Of a stretch of 64,000 nt of DNA, positions 24,953 to 34,010 are shown piece by piece. Under the pieces are notes generated by a model that saw nothing but the letters and a program-made list of their open reading frames with translations, made no database searches and was not told the DNA's origin. Both the position numbers and the translations under genes were made by a program. The DNA is taken from NCBI GenBank assembly GCA_965249045.1, contig OZ252213.1, positions 496,001 to 560,000 on the forward strand, written 5' to 3'. How positions within the stretch are numbered: the first letter of the stretch is position 1; each line of letters opens with the position of its first letter. The DNA is from Nemesobacter sp965249045 (GTDB lineage: Bacteria > Desulfobacterota_D > UBA1144 > Nemesobacterales > Nemesobacteraceae).

Positions 24953-27931
24953 TCAGCCCGGCCCGTCTTTCCGCTGCTGCGCCCTGCTGCTCTCAATCGC
25001 CTTTTTGATTTCGGACGTTTTCTGTTCCCGGGAAACGCTTTCTGATTTCGCATTGTCAAGACGCCCCCGCACCCCTTTAGTGGAGTGCTGAAGATGCTCC
25101 CTGCCCTCCAGTATCTCCGCCCGTCCCGCTCCGAAGCCTTCCGCTGTCTCTGTCTCTCCTGCCTCGATTCCTCCCCGTGCCCGCTCCCGCGCCTGGGTTA
25201 CCTGCTCCCTCACCGCTGCGGAATCTTCCTCTATTGAGCTTCGTGTCTGCGCGATTCCCCCGCCGCCCGCTTCCCCGGCGGATTTTCTGTATTCCCCGAA
25301 AGCCTGCTCCGCGTCAACCTCGAATCGCTGAGCGTTCCCCAGTCCGTAGCCGTCTGCGGGCATCGCGGCGACCGATTCCCTGGGCCCGCTTCCCGCGCCG
25401 ACCAGTTCCGAAAGGCCCGTGACCCTGTGTATCGATCCCGAAACGGCTTCGGCCTGCTCCGTGTCGTATCTTCCGTCGCGAAGGTCTGTAAGCCCCCCGC
25501 CGGTATAGCTATCTGAATATCCCCGCCCCCTCATGTCGGAGAACACCGCCTGTGTGTACTCCCTCTCAAGACCGGCGCCGAAGGAACTTTCCCCCGAGAG
25601 CACTTCCGAATACGCCCTGGCTTTTTCCCGGTGGGAGGAATAGTCCTGAAGGGAACTTCTGGCGGAGCGAAGTTCGGCCCTTGCTTCTTCAGAGTCCCGC
25701 GCGGTGAACTGGAGGCTCCCTTGTGCCTGCTTCGAGGTAACCGCGCCTTCAAGCTCGGAAAAGGCCCTTGAGAAATTCACCCGGGAGTTAGAACTCGAGG
25801 CAAACTCCCGGGCCTCCTCGTACCTCTCGGAGGCGCCTACGTCGGTCTCCCGCTTGCCCCTCGCCTTTATCCCCGCCCCGAGGGAAGGACCCCCGGATCC
25901 CCCGCCCGGAAGACCGACGGAAGTCCCTGCCCGGGCTCCCGCCTCGTAGACCATCGCCGTGTCCCACGACATCTTAAGCGACTCCTGGCGGGAGAGGCCG
26001 AACTTCTCCTGGAGTCCCTCGGCCGTCTCGAGCACGGTCGAGAGATCCTTTCTCTCTCCGGTGGAGCTCGACAGGCCCAGGATCTCGGAGTAGCTTTTCT
26101 CATCCGTCGCCGCCCGCGAGGTCCCGACGACCCGTGCGGACGCCGCCGCCGCGGAATCCGTGACCGTCTCCCTGCTCGCCTCCATGTTCCGCGCGGTGTC
26201 GGCAAGCTCCTCCCTTGCCGCGAACCTCACCCCCTCGCTCCCCGTTATCCGCATCCCGCCCACGCTTGAGGCCGCCTGCTCGTAGACGTTGTCGTAGCGC
26301 CTTGCCAGGTTTCCCGTCACCGTTTCGCGCGCGACATTGGATTTGTTAGCGGTCAGGGTGTCGTAGCGTCCTGTTGCGACCGACACGTTTCCAAGCGATA
26401 TGTTCCCGGCGGCGTGGGCCCCTGCCGTCTGGGTCGAGATTGACTGGGTGGGTCCCATGAACTGCTGCACGGCTCCGACTACGGCGTGCTGGCTTGCGGA
26501 GACGACGTAGTAGGCGATCATGGGAACTATGGTGGCGGCAAGCCCCGCGACCGCCATGGCCATGTCGGATTCGTGGACGACTGATCCTCTGGAGATCACG
26601 GTGAGGGCGCCGTCTGTGTAGGGCTCAAGCGCTCTTCTGAGCTTCAGGTTCGAGAACAGGTTCACTATGGCGTATATGGGGTTCCATAGCTCCGTCCATA
26701 GCATCGCGATCAGGTAGGCGGGGATTATACGCGCCGCAAGGGGCGTCATCGCGAGGAAGATCACTGCGGGGAATATGCCGTAGAGCATCCCCTGGAGGAG
26801 CCCCCTTATATAGGGAAGGGTGTGGCGTGCCATCTCTCCCAGGACGAGAAACGAGTTTTTCTGCCTCGCCCGCGCCTCGGCGATTGAGAGGCTGAGAAGC
26901 GAGGCCTCGGAACCTCCGGCGACCGCGAGCGACTTAACCGAGCGGGAGTAGCTGTTTATCATGGCGTTCTGGATGATTATGTCCTTTGCCGACATCGAGA
27001 TTCCGGCAAGCTCCCGGTACGATTCCCGAAGCGCTTCGGTAAAGCCGGTGGCGTTGACCGTGTTTGTCTGGCGGTTGACGAAACCCGATTCCTCTGCGAG
27101 CTCCTCCGCCCATCCGGGATAGTAGGCGTTTACGCAGGAGTTTATTCCTGCGTGCGCTTCACCGCAGTAGGCAAGTATGGGTCTCGGGGCCGCGGAGCAG
27201 TCCCCCGCGCTCGGCGGGGAGGCGTATGCGCCCGGGGGGAGGGAGACGTTTGTGTGGAGCTCGACGAAGCGGTAGTTCGAAACGCCCATGGAGGAGAAAA
27301 GGTCGGCTGACTTCTCAAGGTCGTCGGGACGTATCAGTCCCGAGGTTACGCCTTTCAGACCGCACTCCCTGACAAAAGAACTCATGGTGTTTGCAAGGTG
27401 CGGTTCTGCGACCGTAAATGCGGTAGAGCGCTTTATAAGTTCCGCGCCCCGAAGCAGGCCGTTTTTCGAGTAGCGAAGCGCATCGGGCAGGGAAAACGCG
27501 GTTTCCATAACCCGCGTGAGGCCGCTTCCGACCCCTGAGGTTGCCCAGGCGAACACGCCGACTCCCGCCGGTACCGCGGATATCACCCGGGTGTACGACG
27601 TTACCCTGTCGAAAACCGCCACGTCGACCCTTACCCCGAAAAGCATCATGTAGATCAGTATGGAGAGCGCGAACTGGTGGCCCGGCACCATCCTTCCGCC
27701 GAAAAGCGAGGACAAAACGGCAAGCAGTATCCCCGCGACGAGTCCCAGGCGTATCAGGCCCAGAAGCCCCGAGCCCGCGAGAATCGCTATGGAGTTTAGC
27801 ACCTCGGCTATGAACTGCCCGTTTCCGTAGGTGTCTATCTGGAAGGTTCCCTGTGCTCCCGCCGCCTCCGGGAAACAGAAAAATACTGCCGCAAGGACAA
27901 TTGCGCGCCGCGTGGTTTTTTCAGTCGGCAC
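24953..27931 (-). CDS. traG: TraG, F-type mating-pair assembly and stabilisation protein
   Basis: A 992-residue inner-membrane protein ending the tra operon. It has a signal peptide (1-26) and membrane segments at about 40-70, 85-108, 375-420 and 455-485 (LAARIIPAYLIAMLWTELWNP is in the conserved TraG N-terminal domain). A long hydrophilic Ser/Ala/Glu-rich periplasmic part covers about 500-992. In F, TraG works with TraN and TraH in pilus assembly and mating-aggregate stabilisation, and entry exclusion acts on its C-terminal part. It overlaps traH by 11 bp. Confidence 0.9.
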   Translation of the reverse strand: MPTEKTTRRAIVLAAVFFCFPEAAGAQGTFQIDTYGNGQFIAEVLNSIAILAGSGLLGLIRLGLVAGILLAVLSSLFGGRMVPGHQFALSILIYMMLFGVRVDVAVFDRVTSYTRVISAVPAGVGVFAWATSGVGSGLTRVMETAFSLPDALRYSKNGLLRGAELIKRSTAFTVAEPHLANTMSSFVRECGLKGVTSGLIRPDDLEKSADLFSSMGVSNYRFVELHTNVSLPPGAYASPPSAGDCSAAPRPILAYCGEAHAGINSCVNAYYPGWAEELAEESGFVNRQTNTVNATGFTEALRESYRELAGISMSAKDIIIQNAMINSYSRSVKSLAVAGGSEASLLSLSIAEARARQKNSFLVLGEMARHTLPYIRGLLQGMLYGIFPAVIFLAMTPLAARIIPAYLIAMLWTELWNPIYAIVNLFSNLKLRRALEPYTDGALTVISRGSVVHESDMAMAVAGLAATIVPMIAYYVVSASQHAVVGAVQQFMGPTQSISTQTAGAHAAGNISLGNVSVATGRYDTLTANKSNVARETVTGNLARRYDNVYEQAASSVGGMRITGSEGVRFAAREELADTARNMEASRETVTDSAAAASARVVGTSRAATDEKSYSEILGLSSSTGERKDLSTVLETAEGLQEKFGLSRQESLKMSWDTAMVYEAGARAGTSVGLPGGGSGGPSLGAGIKARGKRETDVGASERYEEAREFASSSNSRVNFSRAFSELEGAVTSKQAQGSLQFTARDSEEARAELRSARSSLQDYSSHREKARAYSEVLSGESSFGAGLEREYTQAVFSDMRGRGYSDSYTGGGLTDLRDGRYDTEQAEAVSGSIHRVTGLSELVGAGSGPRESVAAMPADGYGLGNAQRFEVDAEQAFGEYRKSAGEAGGGGIAQTRSSIEEDSAAVREQVTQARERARGGIEAGETETAEGFGAGRAEILEGREHLQHSTKGVRGRLDNAKSESVSREQKTSEIKKAIESSRAQQRKDGPG

Positions 27932-29321
27932 CCTGGATCACCTCATCACCCGCTTTCTTGCGGGTTTTTCTCTCGAACACTATCGGGGAGCGGGAGTCAA
28001 GGTGCTCTATTATTGAAATCGCGTATACAAGTTTTTCTATCTTGGTGTTTTCCTGCTCCATCATGAGCGAGATCTCTTCCCGAAGAATCCTCATCCGCTC
28101 GGCGATTTTTTTGCGGTCCATGGCCGAGAGAGTCCCCTTCCTCTCCGAGCTTCCGACGCCGCTCCAGAGGTTGCGCGTCGCCCGCTCAAGCCACGCCGCC
28201 GTGGAGAACACGGCTATCGGCCTCGCGAGGGCGGATACGTAGGTTCCGCCTATTTCGGGATCAACCGCCCCGGCCGAGGAGAGAAGCTTCCATGCGGGAA
28301 AGGGAAGGGCGTCGAGAAATCTTACCGTCTCGTCCCGCGGACGGCGGTTATCGACTATAGCCGCGTGGGCCTCGAGGAGTTTTTCCGAGACAAGTTCTGA
28401 GAACGGCTTGAAGGCAGCTCCGACGGGCACCGCCACGGGCGCTGTGCAGTCGGGGTCTGTCCCGCAGTCATAGACCCTTGCCGCGCCTCTACCGCCGGCC
28501 AGATAGTCGAGGCTTATGGTTGGGGGCTTGTACTCCGATGTGGTCTGCGTTGTGACGAAGGTTCCCGTGACGCTCATTATCTGCTCTTTCTGTTCTTTTG
28601 AGAGGCTTGCTGAGGGGATTGTCCGAAGGGCCTCCCACACGGTGTTTCTTACGGGCTTTACCAGTTCCTTGTCCTGCGCTACGGAACCCGCGTTTATGTC
28701 CGCAACGGCGCTTGTTATTCCGCTCTGGGTACGGCACTCGGAAAGTCCTTCCGCGGGATCGGTGAAAAGAGACTGCTTTACTCCCACAAACGCGCATCGC
28801 CCCGCCTGCTCTCCCCTGATTATTCCCCCTTGCCCGAATATCCCCTCGGCCAGGCTCTCCCCCGCCCTGCAGGTATTGACGCTCAGGGAGTTTGCGGCCC
28901 GCGATGCGGCCTCAAGCTTTTCCATTATGTTCTCGCACGGGGAGCATAGCGTCTTAAGCGCCATCATGAACGCGTAGCTTGCGAAGGAGGTCCCTATGGT
29001 TTTCATTTTCCGTATGAGGTCGTCTGCGCTTATGTAGGAGATCGCCCCCAGGAAAAGATCCACCCCGCCGCACCCGGAGCGGAGGTGGGGGAGGCTCACG
29101 GAAAGGGGCTGCACGGTTTCGTTTGGAAGCCTTACGGAAACCGAACCCCCGGTTATAAACCCCCTTGACTGCCCTTCGTAAACTCCGGAGGGGGTGGCGG
29201 TTCCCGAGAGCCCAAGGCGGTCGAACATGCCGCTGACCTCGCTCCCCAGGTCGGCGAAGCAGACCCCGGGAGAAAAAGCAAGGAAGAAAAAAAGGACTGC
29301 GGCTGAAAATGCTTTTTTCAT
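27921..29321 (-). CDS. traH: TraH, F-type pilus assembly protein
   Basis: A 466-residue periplasmic protein with signal peptide 1-23. Family features include the N-terminal MFDRLGLSGTATPSGVYEGQSRGF, GGSVSVRLP, GCGGVDLFLGAIS, and cysteines in LCSPCENIMEKL. A coiled segment lies near the C-terminus. TraH takes part in pilus extension with TraF and TraW. It overlaps traF by 4 bp and traG by 11 bp. Confidence 0.92.
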   Translation of the reverse strand: MKKAFSAAVLFFFLAFSPGVCFADLGSEVSGMFDRLGLSGTATPSGVYEGQSRGFITGGSVSVRLPNETVQPLSVSLPHLRSGCGGVDLFLGAISYISADDLIRKMKTIGTSFASYAFMMALKTLCSPCENIMEKLEAASRAANSLSVNTCRAGESLAEGIFGQGGIIRGEQAGRCAFVGVKQSLFTDPAEGLSECRTQSGITSAVADINAGSVAQDKELVKPVRNTVWEALRTIPSASLSKEQKEQIMSVTGTFVTTQTTSEYKPPTISLDYLAGGRGAARVYDCGTDPDCTAPVAVPVGAAFKPFSELVSEKLLEAHAAIVDNRRPRDETVRFLDALPFPAWKLLSSAGAVDPEIGGTYVSALARPIAVFSTAAWLERATRNLWSGVGSSERKGTLSAMDRKKIAERMRILREEISLMMEQENTKIEKLVYAISIIEHLDSRSPIVFERKTRKKAGDEVIQGAD

Positions 29322-30118
29322 TCTCCTTCCCCATTTAGTGAGAAAAGCTTTTCGCCGGTGCCTCGCCCTGTTCCGAGAACCTCTTCTCCCACGACGTGAA
29401 GTCTCCGTCTTATTTCGCCAAGCGTTAGGTAGCCCGTGCCTATCCGGACGATCTTCGCGCGTGAGGGAACGAAGAGGAAAAGCGCGGGCACCCGCTCGAC
29501 GCCCAGGCGCGCGGCCTGCGCCGCTCCGTCAACGAAGCGGGGGTAGAGGGGGTGGAGGCCCCTTCCGTCAAGCGACGCCGCGAGAACCCCGATCCCGTGT
29601 CTTCTCTCAAGAGTTTTTATTATCTCTGCCTGTCCGCGGCAAAACGGGCAGTCCGAGCGGAAAAAGAAAACGAGCTTTCCTACGCGGGATATTCTTTCGA
29701 TCACCGCGTCACGCGCGCTTCTTCTAAGGCTCTTTGATATCTCGGCCCCCGCCGCGCTTACGGGATGATCTACCGTCGTGTCAAGCGCCGGGCTCTCCCA
29801 GAGAACCCTCTTCCAAACCTGCGCAAACTCCTCGCTTCGCTCGAGCACTCGTTTCTGATGCTTCATGTACGCTTTCACGTTTTTTCTGGTAGGAGATAAA
29901 AGGGCGGTTTCAAAAAGCCTCTCGCCCCTCTTTCTTATTTGCTCTACCGTCATCTGTTTTTCCCGGCTTTCGGGTCGTTCATCCTCTCCGCGCGGGGGAA
30001 AAGGCTCGTACCAGAACCACCCCATCTCCCTCTGGTCGAAATAGGGCTCTCCGAGCGCCGCAGGCTCTATGGAGAAAATGAAAAACAAGGAGGCAAGCGT
30101 TGCTAAGGCCATTTTCAC
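29318..30118 (-). CDS. traF: TraF, thioredoxin-like conjugal pilus assembly protein
   Basis: A 266-residue periplasmic protein with a signal peptide and the family start GWFWYEPFP. The thioredoxin-like C-terminal domain has FFFRSDCPFC, so unlike F TraF, which lacks the active cysteines, this protein keeps a CxxC like TrbB. It may act both in pilus assembly and disulfide handling of TraN/TraU. It overlaps both neighbours by 4 bp. Confidence 0.9.
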   Translation of the reverse strand: MKMALATLASLFFIFSIEPAALGEPYFDQREMGWFWYEPFPPRGEDERPESREKQMTVEQIRKRGERLFETALLSPTRKNVKAYMKHQKRVLERSEEFAQVWKRVLWESPALDTTVDHPVSAAGAEISKSLRRSARDAVIERISRVGKLVFFFRSDCPFCRGQAEIIKTLERRHGIGVLAASLDGRGLHPLYPRFVDGAAQAARLGVERVPALFLFVPSRAKIVRIGTGYLTLGEIRRRLHVVGEEVLGTGRGTGEKLFSLNGEGE

Positions 30119-32280
30119 TGCTCCACCTCCCCGCCACAGTCAAGCGACTCTGAGTCCTGCGGGCATAGATCCTCGATGCCCTCTTCCGTACTCTCTGTTG
30201 AGCCTGCAAGATCCGGGATGTCCGCCCCATCGAGAAGCTCTGAGTAGATCTCCGAGAAATCCACCGCGTCAAAATCTATTTCCTGGAGCTGCTCTGCGGT
30301 CATGCCTCCGCAAAACGGATTCTTGGCTCGGCCCCAGCCGCCGTTCCCAGTCACATCCCAGAGCCCTTTTTCTATTAGCTGGCCCCTTGACTGCTCGTGG
30401 ATCACCCTCGCCATCTTGGAATTAAAGCAGCAGTACACTTTTCTTTTCTTAAGGGTGACGCCGAACACCTTTTTCTTGTGAATCCCGACGTAATGGCAGG
30501 CCCGGGCCCCGTCCCTTCTCGCGCGGAGCTCCTTTGTGCTTGAGGGGCAGGCGCCCGAGAAAAGCCCTTTCTTCCGGCAGCAGTTCTGGATGAATCCCGC
30601 GAGATTGAGATCGCAGCGGTAGCGCTTTCCCTTGAATATGGTTACTTCCCCGCCCGAGGTGTCCGTGCAGTCAATCGGCCCCGCGGTCGTCCCCGCGGTG
30701 CCGTCAACTTCGATGGGTCCGTAACCATCGGCGGAACTCTCACCGTCCCTTGTCGTCGCAAGGCACTTCTCCATGTCGGAGAGCATCGCCATGCGCGAGG
30801 CCACCCTGGAGAAATCGACGCTCTGCTCCGCAGAAGTGTCAAAACAGTCGTCCCCCGAAGCGCAGCGAATTTCGCCGTCGCAGTCAAACGCGATGCTTTT
30901 TTGTCGGCAGAGGCTTATGTTTTTCGGGCAGGTGTAGATGTTTTCATGGATAAGGCACGCTCCAAGGTCGGCTCCCGGCGGGTCCGGAAGTTCTGGGTGC
31001 TCGCGAAATCGCATGACGCAGCGCGCCCCGGTCTGGTAGCAGCCGTCTGCCCGCAGCCCGGCGCAGTCAGGGCCTTTCACCAGAGGGCCGGCGCAGAGGT
31101 AGGCCTGCTCCATGTTCGTGCAGACGCTCTCTCCGTCGTGGGTCTCCGCGGTTTCCGTGCAGCGGGCGGCCGTGAGTTCGCAGTTTCGGTTCCCCTCGTG
31201 GTTCCCGCAGCGGTCATCGGTTTGTATGTCGGTTTCGTAAACCGTTCTGGTTGCCGTGTACGCCACGCGCCACCCGTTTCCGTCGCCGTCTCCCGCGCGG
31301 CATCGCCTGGCTCTGCCCCATCTGGCTTCGACCGTTGCGGTAACCCGCGAGCCTGGAGGCGGAGGGAATTTCGCCCTCATGGCTCCCGCAATGACGTTCT
31401 GGAGGCTTTGGTTCTGGCTGTCTCTCAGGGGGAGCCTCCCCGACGCGGCGGTAAGCCCGAAAGTTGCTACGCATGTCCCGTCTGGCGTCGCTGCGAATCC
31501 CGAGGGGCCAAGGGTGAAGCATCCTCTCCAGTAGGGTCCGCCCAGGGTGAATCCTCCGAAATCCCCCCACACGTCTCCGCTTCTTCGGTCGAGGCATCCG
31601 GGGGCGTAGAGGCTTGCGTCCGGGGACCCGTCGCCGTCTGTGTCTATGCTTGCGGAGAATCCGACGCCACCGTCGTTTCGATCAATCTCGAGGGTCATGT
31701 ACCTCCAGGTCTCGGTGCTCTCTGTTACGGTCACGGTTTTTCTCACGTTGCAGGAGACCCTTTGAAGTTTCGCCTGATCGTAGCACTCCTCCCGCTCGTT
31801 CCATGAACTTTCTGCGTACTCCGTGCACACTTCTTTTTTCTCGCACTGGGTGACGGGGTTCTCGATGGCGTCCCTGGAGTTTCTGATCATGGGGTCGGTT
31901 TCGGGGTCTATCGTGAATGCGGGCCTCTGCGCGGAACTTCGCTTAAGAAACCCGGGAGCGTCAGAAGTAGACGGGTCCCCGCCCTGTACCGCGCCTTCTG
32001 CTTCGGTTCTCATTCCCTCGGGATCTTCCGTCCACCGGGATCCCTCGCGGCGAAGATCCTGCTGGGTCCCCGCCCCGTAGCCCGGAACCGCTTCGGGCGT
32101 GGCGGCCGAAGGGCGAAGCACATCCGAGTGGCCGGAGAGCATTTCCGCTCCGTGGCGGCGCCCCTCATCGAGGCCTGCCTCGAATTCCTCTCCTGTGTGC
32201 GCCGTAAGAACAGGCAGAAGCAGGAGGCTAATTGCCATAAAAGCCGCTTTTTTCAAGGCGTTCGATAAATACTCCGGCAC
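30115..32280 (-). CDS. traN: TraN, outer-membrane mating-pair stabilisation protein
   Basis: A 721-residue cysteine-rich protein with a signal peptide (about 1-26). The central and C-terminal regions are dense in cysteines (CEKKEVCTEYAES, CYDQAKLQRVSC, CCRKKGLFSGACP), as in TraN, the adhesin that contacts recipient outer-membrane proteins. It overlaps trbC by 53 bp. The recipient-binding tip region differs widely between TraN types, so the receptor cannot be inferred. Confidence 0.9.
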   Translation of the reverse strand: MPEYLSNALKKAAFMAISLLLLPVLTAHTGEEFEAGLDEGRRHGAEMLSGHSDVLRPSAATPEAVPGYGAGTQQDLRREGSRWTEDPEGMRTEAEGAVQGGDPSTSDAPGFLKRSSAQRPAFTIDPETDPMIRNSRDAIENPVTQCEKKEVCTEYAESSWNEREECYDQAKLQRVSCNVRKTVTVTESTETWRYMTLEIDRNDGGVGFSASIDTDGDGSPDASLYAPGCLDRRSGDVWGDFGGFTLGGPYWRGCFTLGPSGFAATPDGTCVATFGLTAASGRLPLRDSQNQSLQNVIAGAMRAKFPPPPGSRVTATVEARWGRARRCRAGDGDGNGWRVAYTATRTVYETDIQTDDRCGNHEGNRNCELTAARCTETAETHDGESVCTNMEQAYLCAGPLVKGPDCAGLRADGCYQTGARCVMRFREHPELPDPPGADLGACLIHENIYTCPKNISLCRQKSIAFDCDGEIRCASGDDCFDTSAEQSVDFSRVASRMAMLSDMEKCLATTRDGESSADGYGPIEVDGTAGTTAGPIDCTDTSGGEVTIFKGKRYRCDLNLAGFIQNCCRKKGLFSGACPSSTKELRARRDGARACHYVGIHKKKVFGVTLKKRKVYCCFNSKMARVIHEQSRGQLIEKGLWDVTGNGGWGRAKNPFCGGMTAEQLQEIDFDAVDFSEIYSELLDGADIPDLAGSTESTEEGIEDLCPQDSESLDCGGEVEQ

Positions 32281-32770
32281 TTGCGTCCTCCTTTTCCATG
32301 AGCCCGAGGGCGTAGGGAAGAGATACGTCCCCCGAGACTTTCACGTAGCGCAGATCTTCGCAGTCCCCTCCCGGCAGGTGGCCGTATGCAAGCACGAGCT
32401 GCGGCACGGCCCCTACCGAGAAGCATTCGAAAAAAAAAGGCTCTATCCATACTTGCGCCCCGATTTTTCCTATGAGCTCCGATATCCGCGAGACGGTTTC
32501 CCCGAGATTCTCTCCCGAAAGTCCGCGAAGAACCATCACCGCGCCCGCGGCGGCGCTCTCCCGTGCCGCCTCCCGAAGCGAGGGAAGGGGCATCGAGAAT
32601 GAAAAAAAGTAAAAAAGTTTAGGCTCTTTATTTTGAGGAACCGCGCTTTTTTCAGGGGGAACTGCCTCGGGCGGGGGCTTGACCGACAGGAATTTCATTA
32701 TTTCTTCGGTTTGCTTTTCTCCGGGGTAATTGTTTTTCATATTCGAAAGCGCCTTTTGCGCCCCCGCCAT
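32228..32770 (-). CDS. trbC: TrbC, F-type pilus assembly protein (mature part)
   Basis: The intact frame from ATG 32770 gives 180 residues with the TrbC core FYFFSFSMPLPSLREAARESAAAGAVMVLRGL and a C-terminal YVKVSGDVSLPYAL. Periplasmic TrbC needs a signal peptide, but this frame has none. The same frame continues upstream to an ATG at 32941 with a typical signal sequence, interrupted by TAG at 32888-32890. The gene is therefore either a nonsense mutant, a leaky-amber gene, or a sequence error. It overlaps traN by 53 bp. Confidence 0.8.
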   Translation of the reverse strand: MAGAQKALSNMKNNYPGEKQTEEIMKFLSVKPPPEAVPPEKSAVPQNKEPKLFYFFSFSMPLPSLREAARESAAAGAVMVLRGLSGENLGETVSRISELIGKIGAQVWIEPFFFECFSVGAVPQLVLAYGHLPGGDCEDLRYVKVSGDVSLPYALGLMEKEDASAGVFIERLEKSGFYGN

Positions 32771-32887
32771 GTCGGGTTCCTTGAGTTTGCCAAGAAGCCT
32801 TTTCGTGCTGGAAAGTTCCGTTTCGTCGGGCCCCGTTCTTACTCCTAGAAGCGAGGCAGTATCTTCAGCGAGCGATATAACTGTCCA

Positions 32888-32941
32888 CTATACGGCAAGT
32901 ACAGCCGCGATCAGAGCAAACAGCAGTCTTTTTTTCTCCAT
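32888..32941 (-). other. Signal-peptide start of trbC cut by an in-frame amber codon
   Basis: ATG at 32941 begins MEKKRLLFALIAAVLAV, then TAG, then WTVISLAEDTASLLG, which continues in frame into TrbC. The positive N-region and hydrophobic core are those of a signal peptide. The TAG falls at codon 18, within its C-terminal half. The segment also overlaps the traU 3' end by 31 bp. Confidence 0.75.
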
Positions 32942-33900
32942 AGCACCCATACCCAGTCTTCTCCCTGCGCGGGATACCATTTGCCCGGAGCCCAGCGCGC
33001 CGTCACCCTTCCTATCGGAAACGCCCGCGTGTTTTTAGGAAATGCGAGTTGAAGCTTGTACTGGTCTTTCACTATGACCCGGTGCGGTCGGGCTACGCAC
33101 AAAGAACCCTCTCCCGTGGTCTTAAACGCCAGAAATTCGTTATGCAGTTTCGCGAGCAGCTTCACGGCCGACAGAGCGTAGACGGCCGGGAGGTCGCCCG
33201 TGGCCCCGTTGTTCCCGGTATGAGGGTAGATGCTTCCCCACGACCCGGCGCACCAGAAAAGCTCGTTTATCCCGAAGCCCCCAGCAGCGGCCACGGCGTC
33301 TGCGGCGCACGAGGCCTGGGCCTCTGGGTTTGCCACAAGCGCTATTTCGGGGTGAAGCAGAAACGAAAGCTCGTCGTTGCTCCAGAGAGGATCAAAAGCC
33401 GTGAGGTAGGCGAGATCGAATCCTCCCTGGGTCATGCACCCGAAACTTGAAAAAAGGTTAAGCACTGAGAACACAGGGTAGAGAAAATGGTGGACGTGAA
33501 GAAATGAAGTCTTGTCTCCTCGTTGCCCGCCTCCCTCTCCGTACGCCCCCGCCATTGAGAAGGAGGGAAGGGGAAGTTTGCGGCCTCCGAGCGAAGGGAA
33601 GCATCCCGGGTGCCTTACGACTTCAATGAGCTTCACCGGTTCCCAGAACGAGACCTTTATCCCGACGCGTGGAATCGGGGACCCGCAAAAACAGAGCGGA
33701 AAATGACTCACCGTGTTCGTTCCCTCCCCGGGCGTTACAGCTATTCCCCCTATCTTTATCGGGAACATTGCCCTCCAGTCGACGTCGGAAACCGGATTGA
33801 AGAACCTGCCGCCGCATTTTGCCGCCGAGGCGCCCTCCCTTGCTGCGCCCGCGAGCAGAGCGCCTAGGAAAAGCGCGAGGAAGATCTTTTTTCGAGCCAT
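32911..33900 (-). CDS. traU: TraU, F-type conjugal transfer pilus assembly protein
   Basis: A 329-residue periplasmic protein from MARKKIFLALFLGALL. The frame opens seven codons earlier without a better start. Characteristic TraU features are CGGRFFNPVSDVDWRAMFPIKI, FPLCFCGSPIPRVGIKVSFWEP and LWSNDELSFLLHPE, with paired cysteines. TraU is needed for DNA transfer and pilus assembly. Normally it directly follows traW, but here traW is 11.5 kb away. A promoter-like TTGCCT-N17-TACATT lies upstream (near 33917-33945) on the same strand. Confidence 0.93.
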   Translation of the reverse strand: MARKKIFLALFLGALLAGAAREGASAAKCGGRFFNPVSDVDWRAMFPIKIGGIAVTPGEGTNTVSHFPLCFCGSPIPRVGIKVSFWEPVKLIEVVRHPGCFPSLGGRKLPLPSFSMAGAYGEGGGQRGDKTSFLHVHHFLYPVFSVLNLFSSFGCMTQGGFDLAYLTAFDPLWSNDELSFLLHPEIALVANPEAQASCAADAVAAAGGFGINELFWCAGSWGSIYPHTGNNGATGDLPAVYALSAVKLLAKLHNEFLAFKTTGEGSLCVARPHRVIVKDQYKLQLAFPKNTRAFPIGRVTARWAPGKWYPAQGEDWVWVLWRKKDCCLL

Positions 33901-33972
33901 AATGGTAATAATGTAATACAAAACTGGGAATAAGGCAAGGAAAACCTGCTCAACTGGGCTAGGGCTGGTTTT

Positions 33973-34000
33973 CCGGCTTCCGGAGGTATCCGGGAGCCGG
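33973..34000. terminator. Strong hairpin between the HExxH-protein gene and traU
   Basis: CCGGCTTCCGGA (33973-33984) and TCCGGGAGCCGG (33989-34000) form a 12-bp stem with one mismatch and a 4-base loop. No T-run follows on either strand, so it may be a transcript-end or processing hairpin rather than a classic terminator. Confidence 0.45.
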
Positions 34001-34010
34001 GGGAATTCAT

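Noticed and set aside
30901..31806. 301-codon plus-strand frame opposite traN
   Set aside because: Antisense to the cysteine-rich traN coding region; the peptide shows no family pattern.
25177..31853. Many plus-strand frames opposite traG-traN
   Set aside because: All overlap strongly supported minus-strand transfer genes with standard family motifs.
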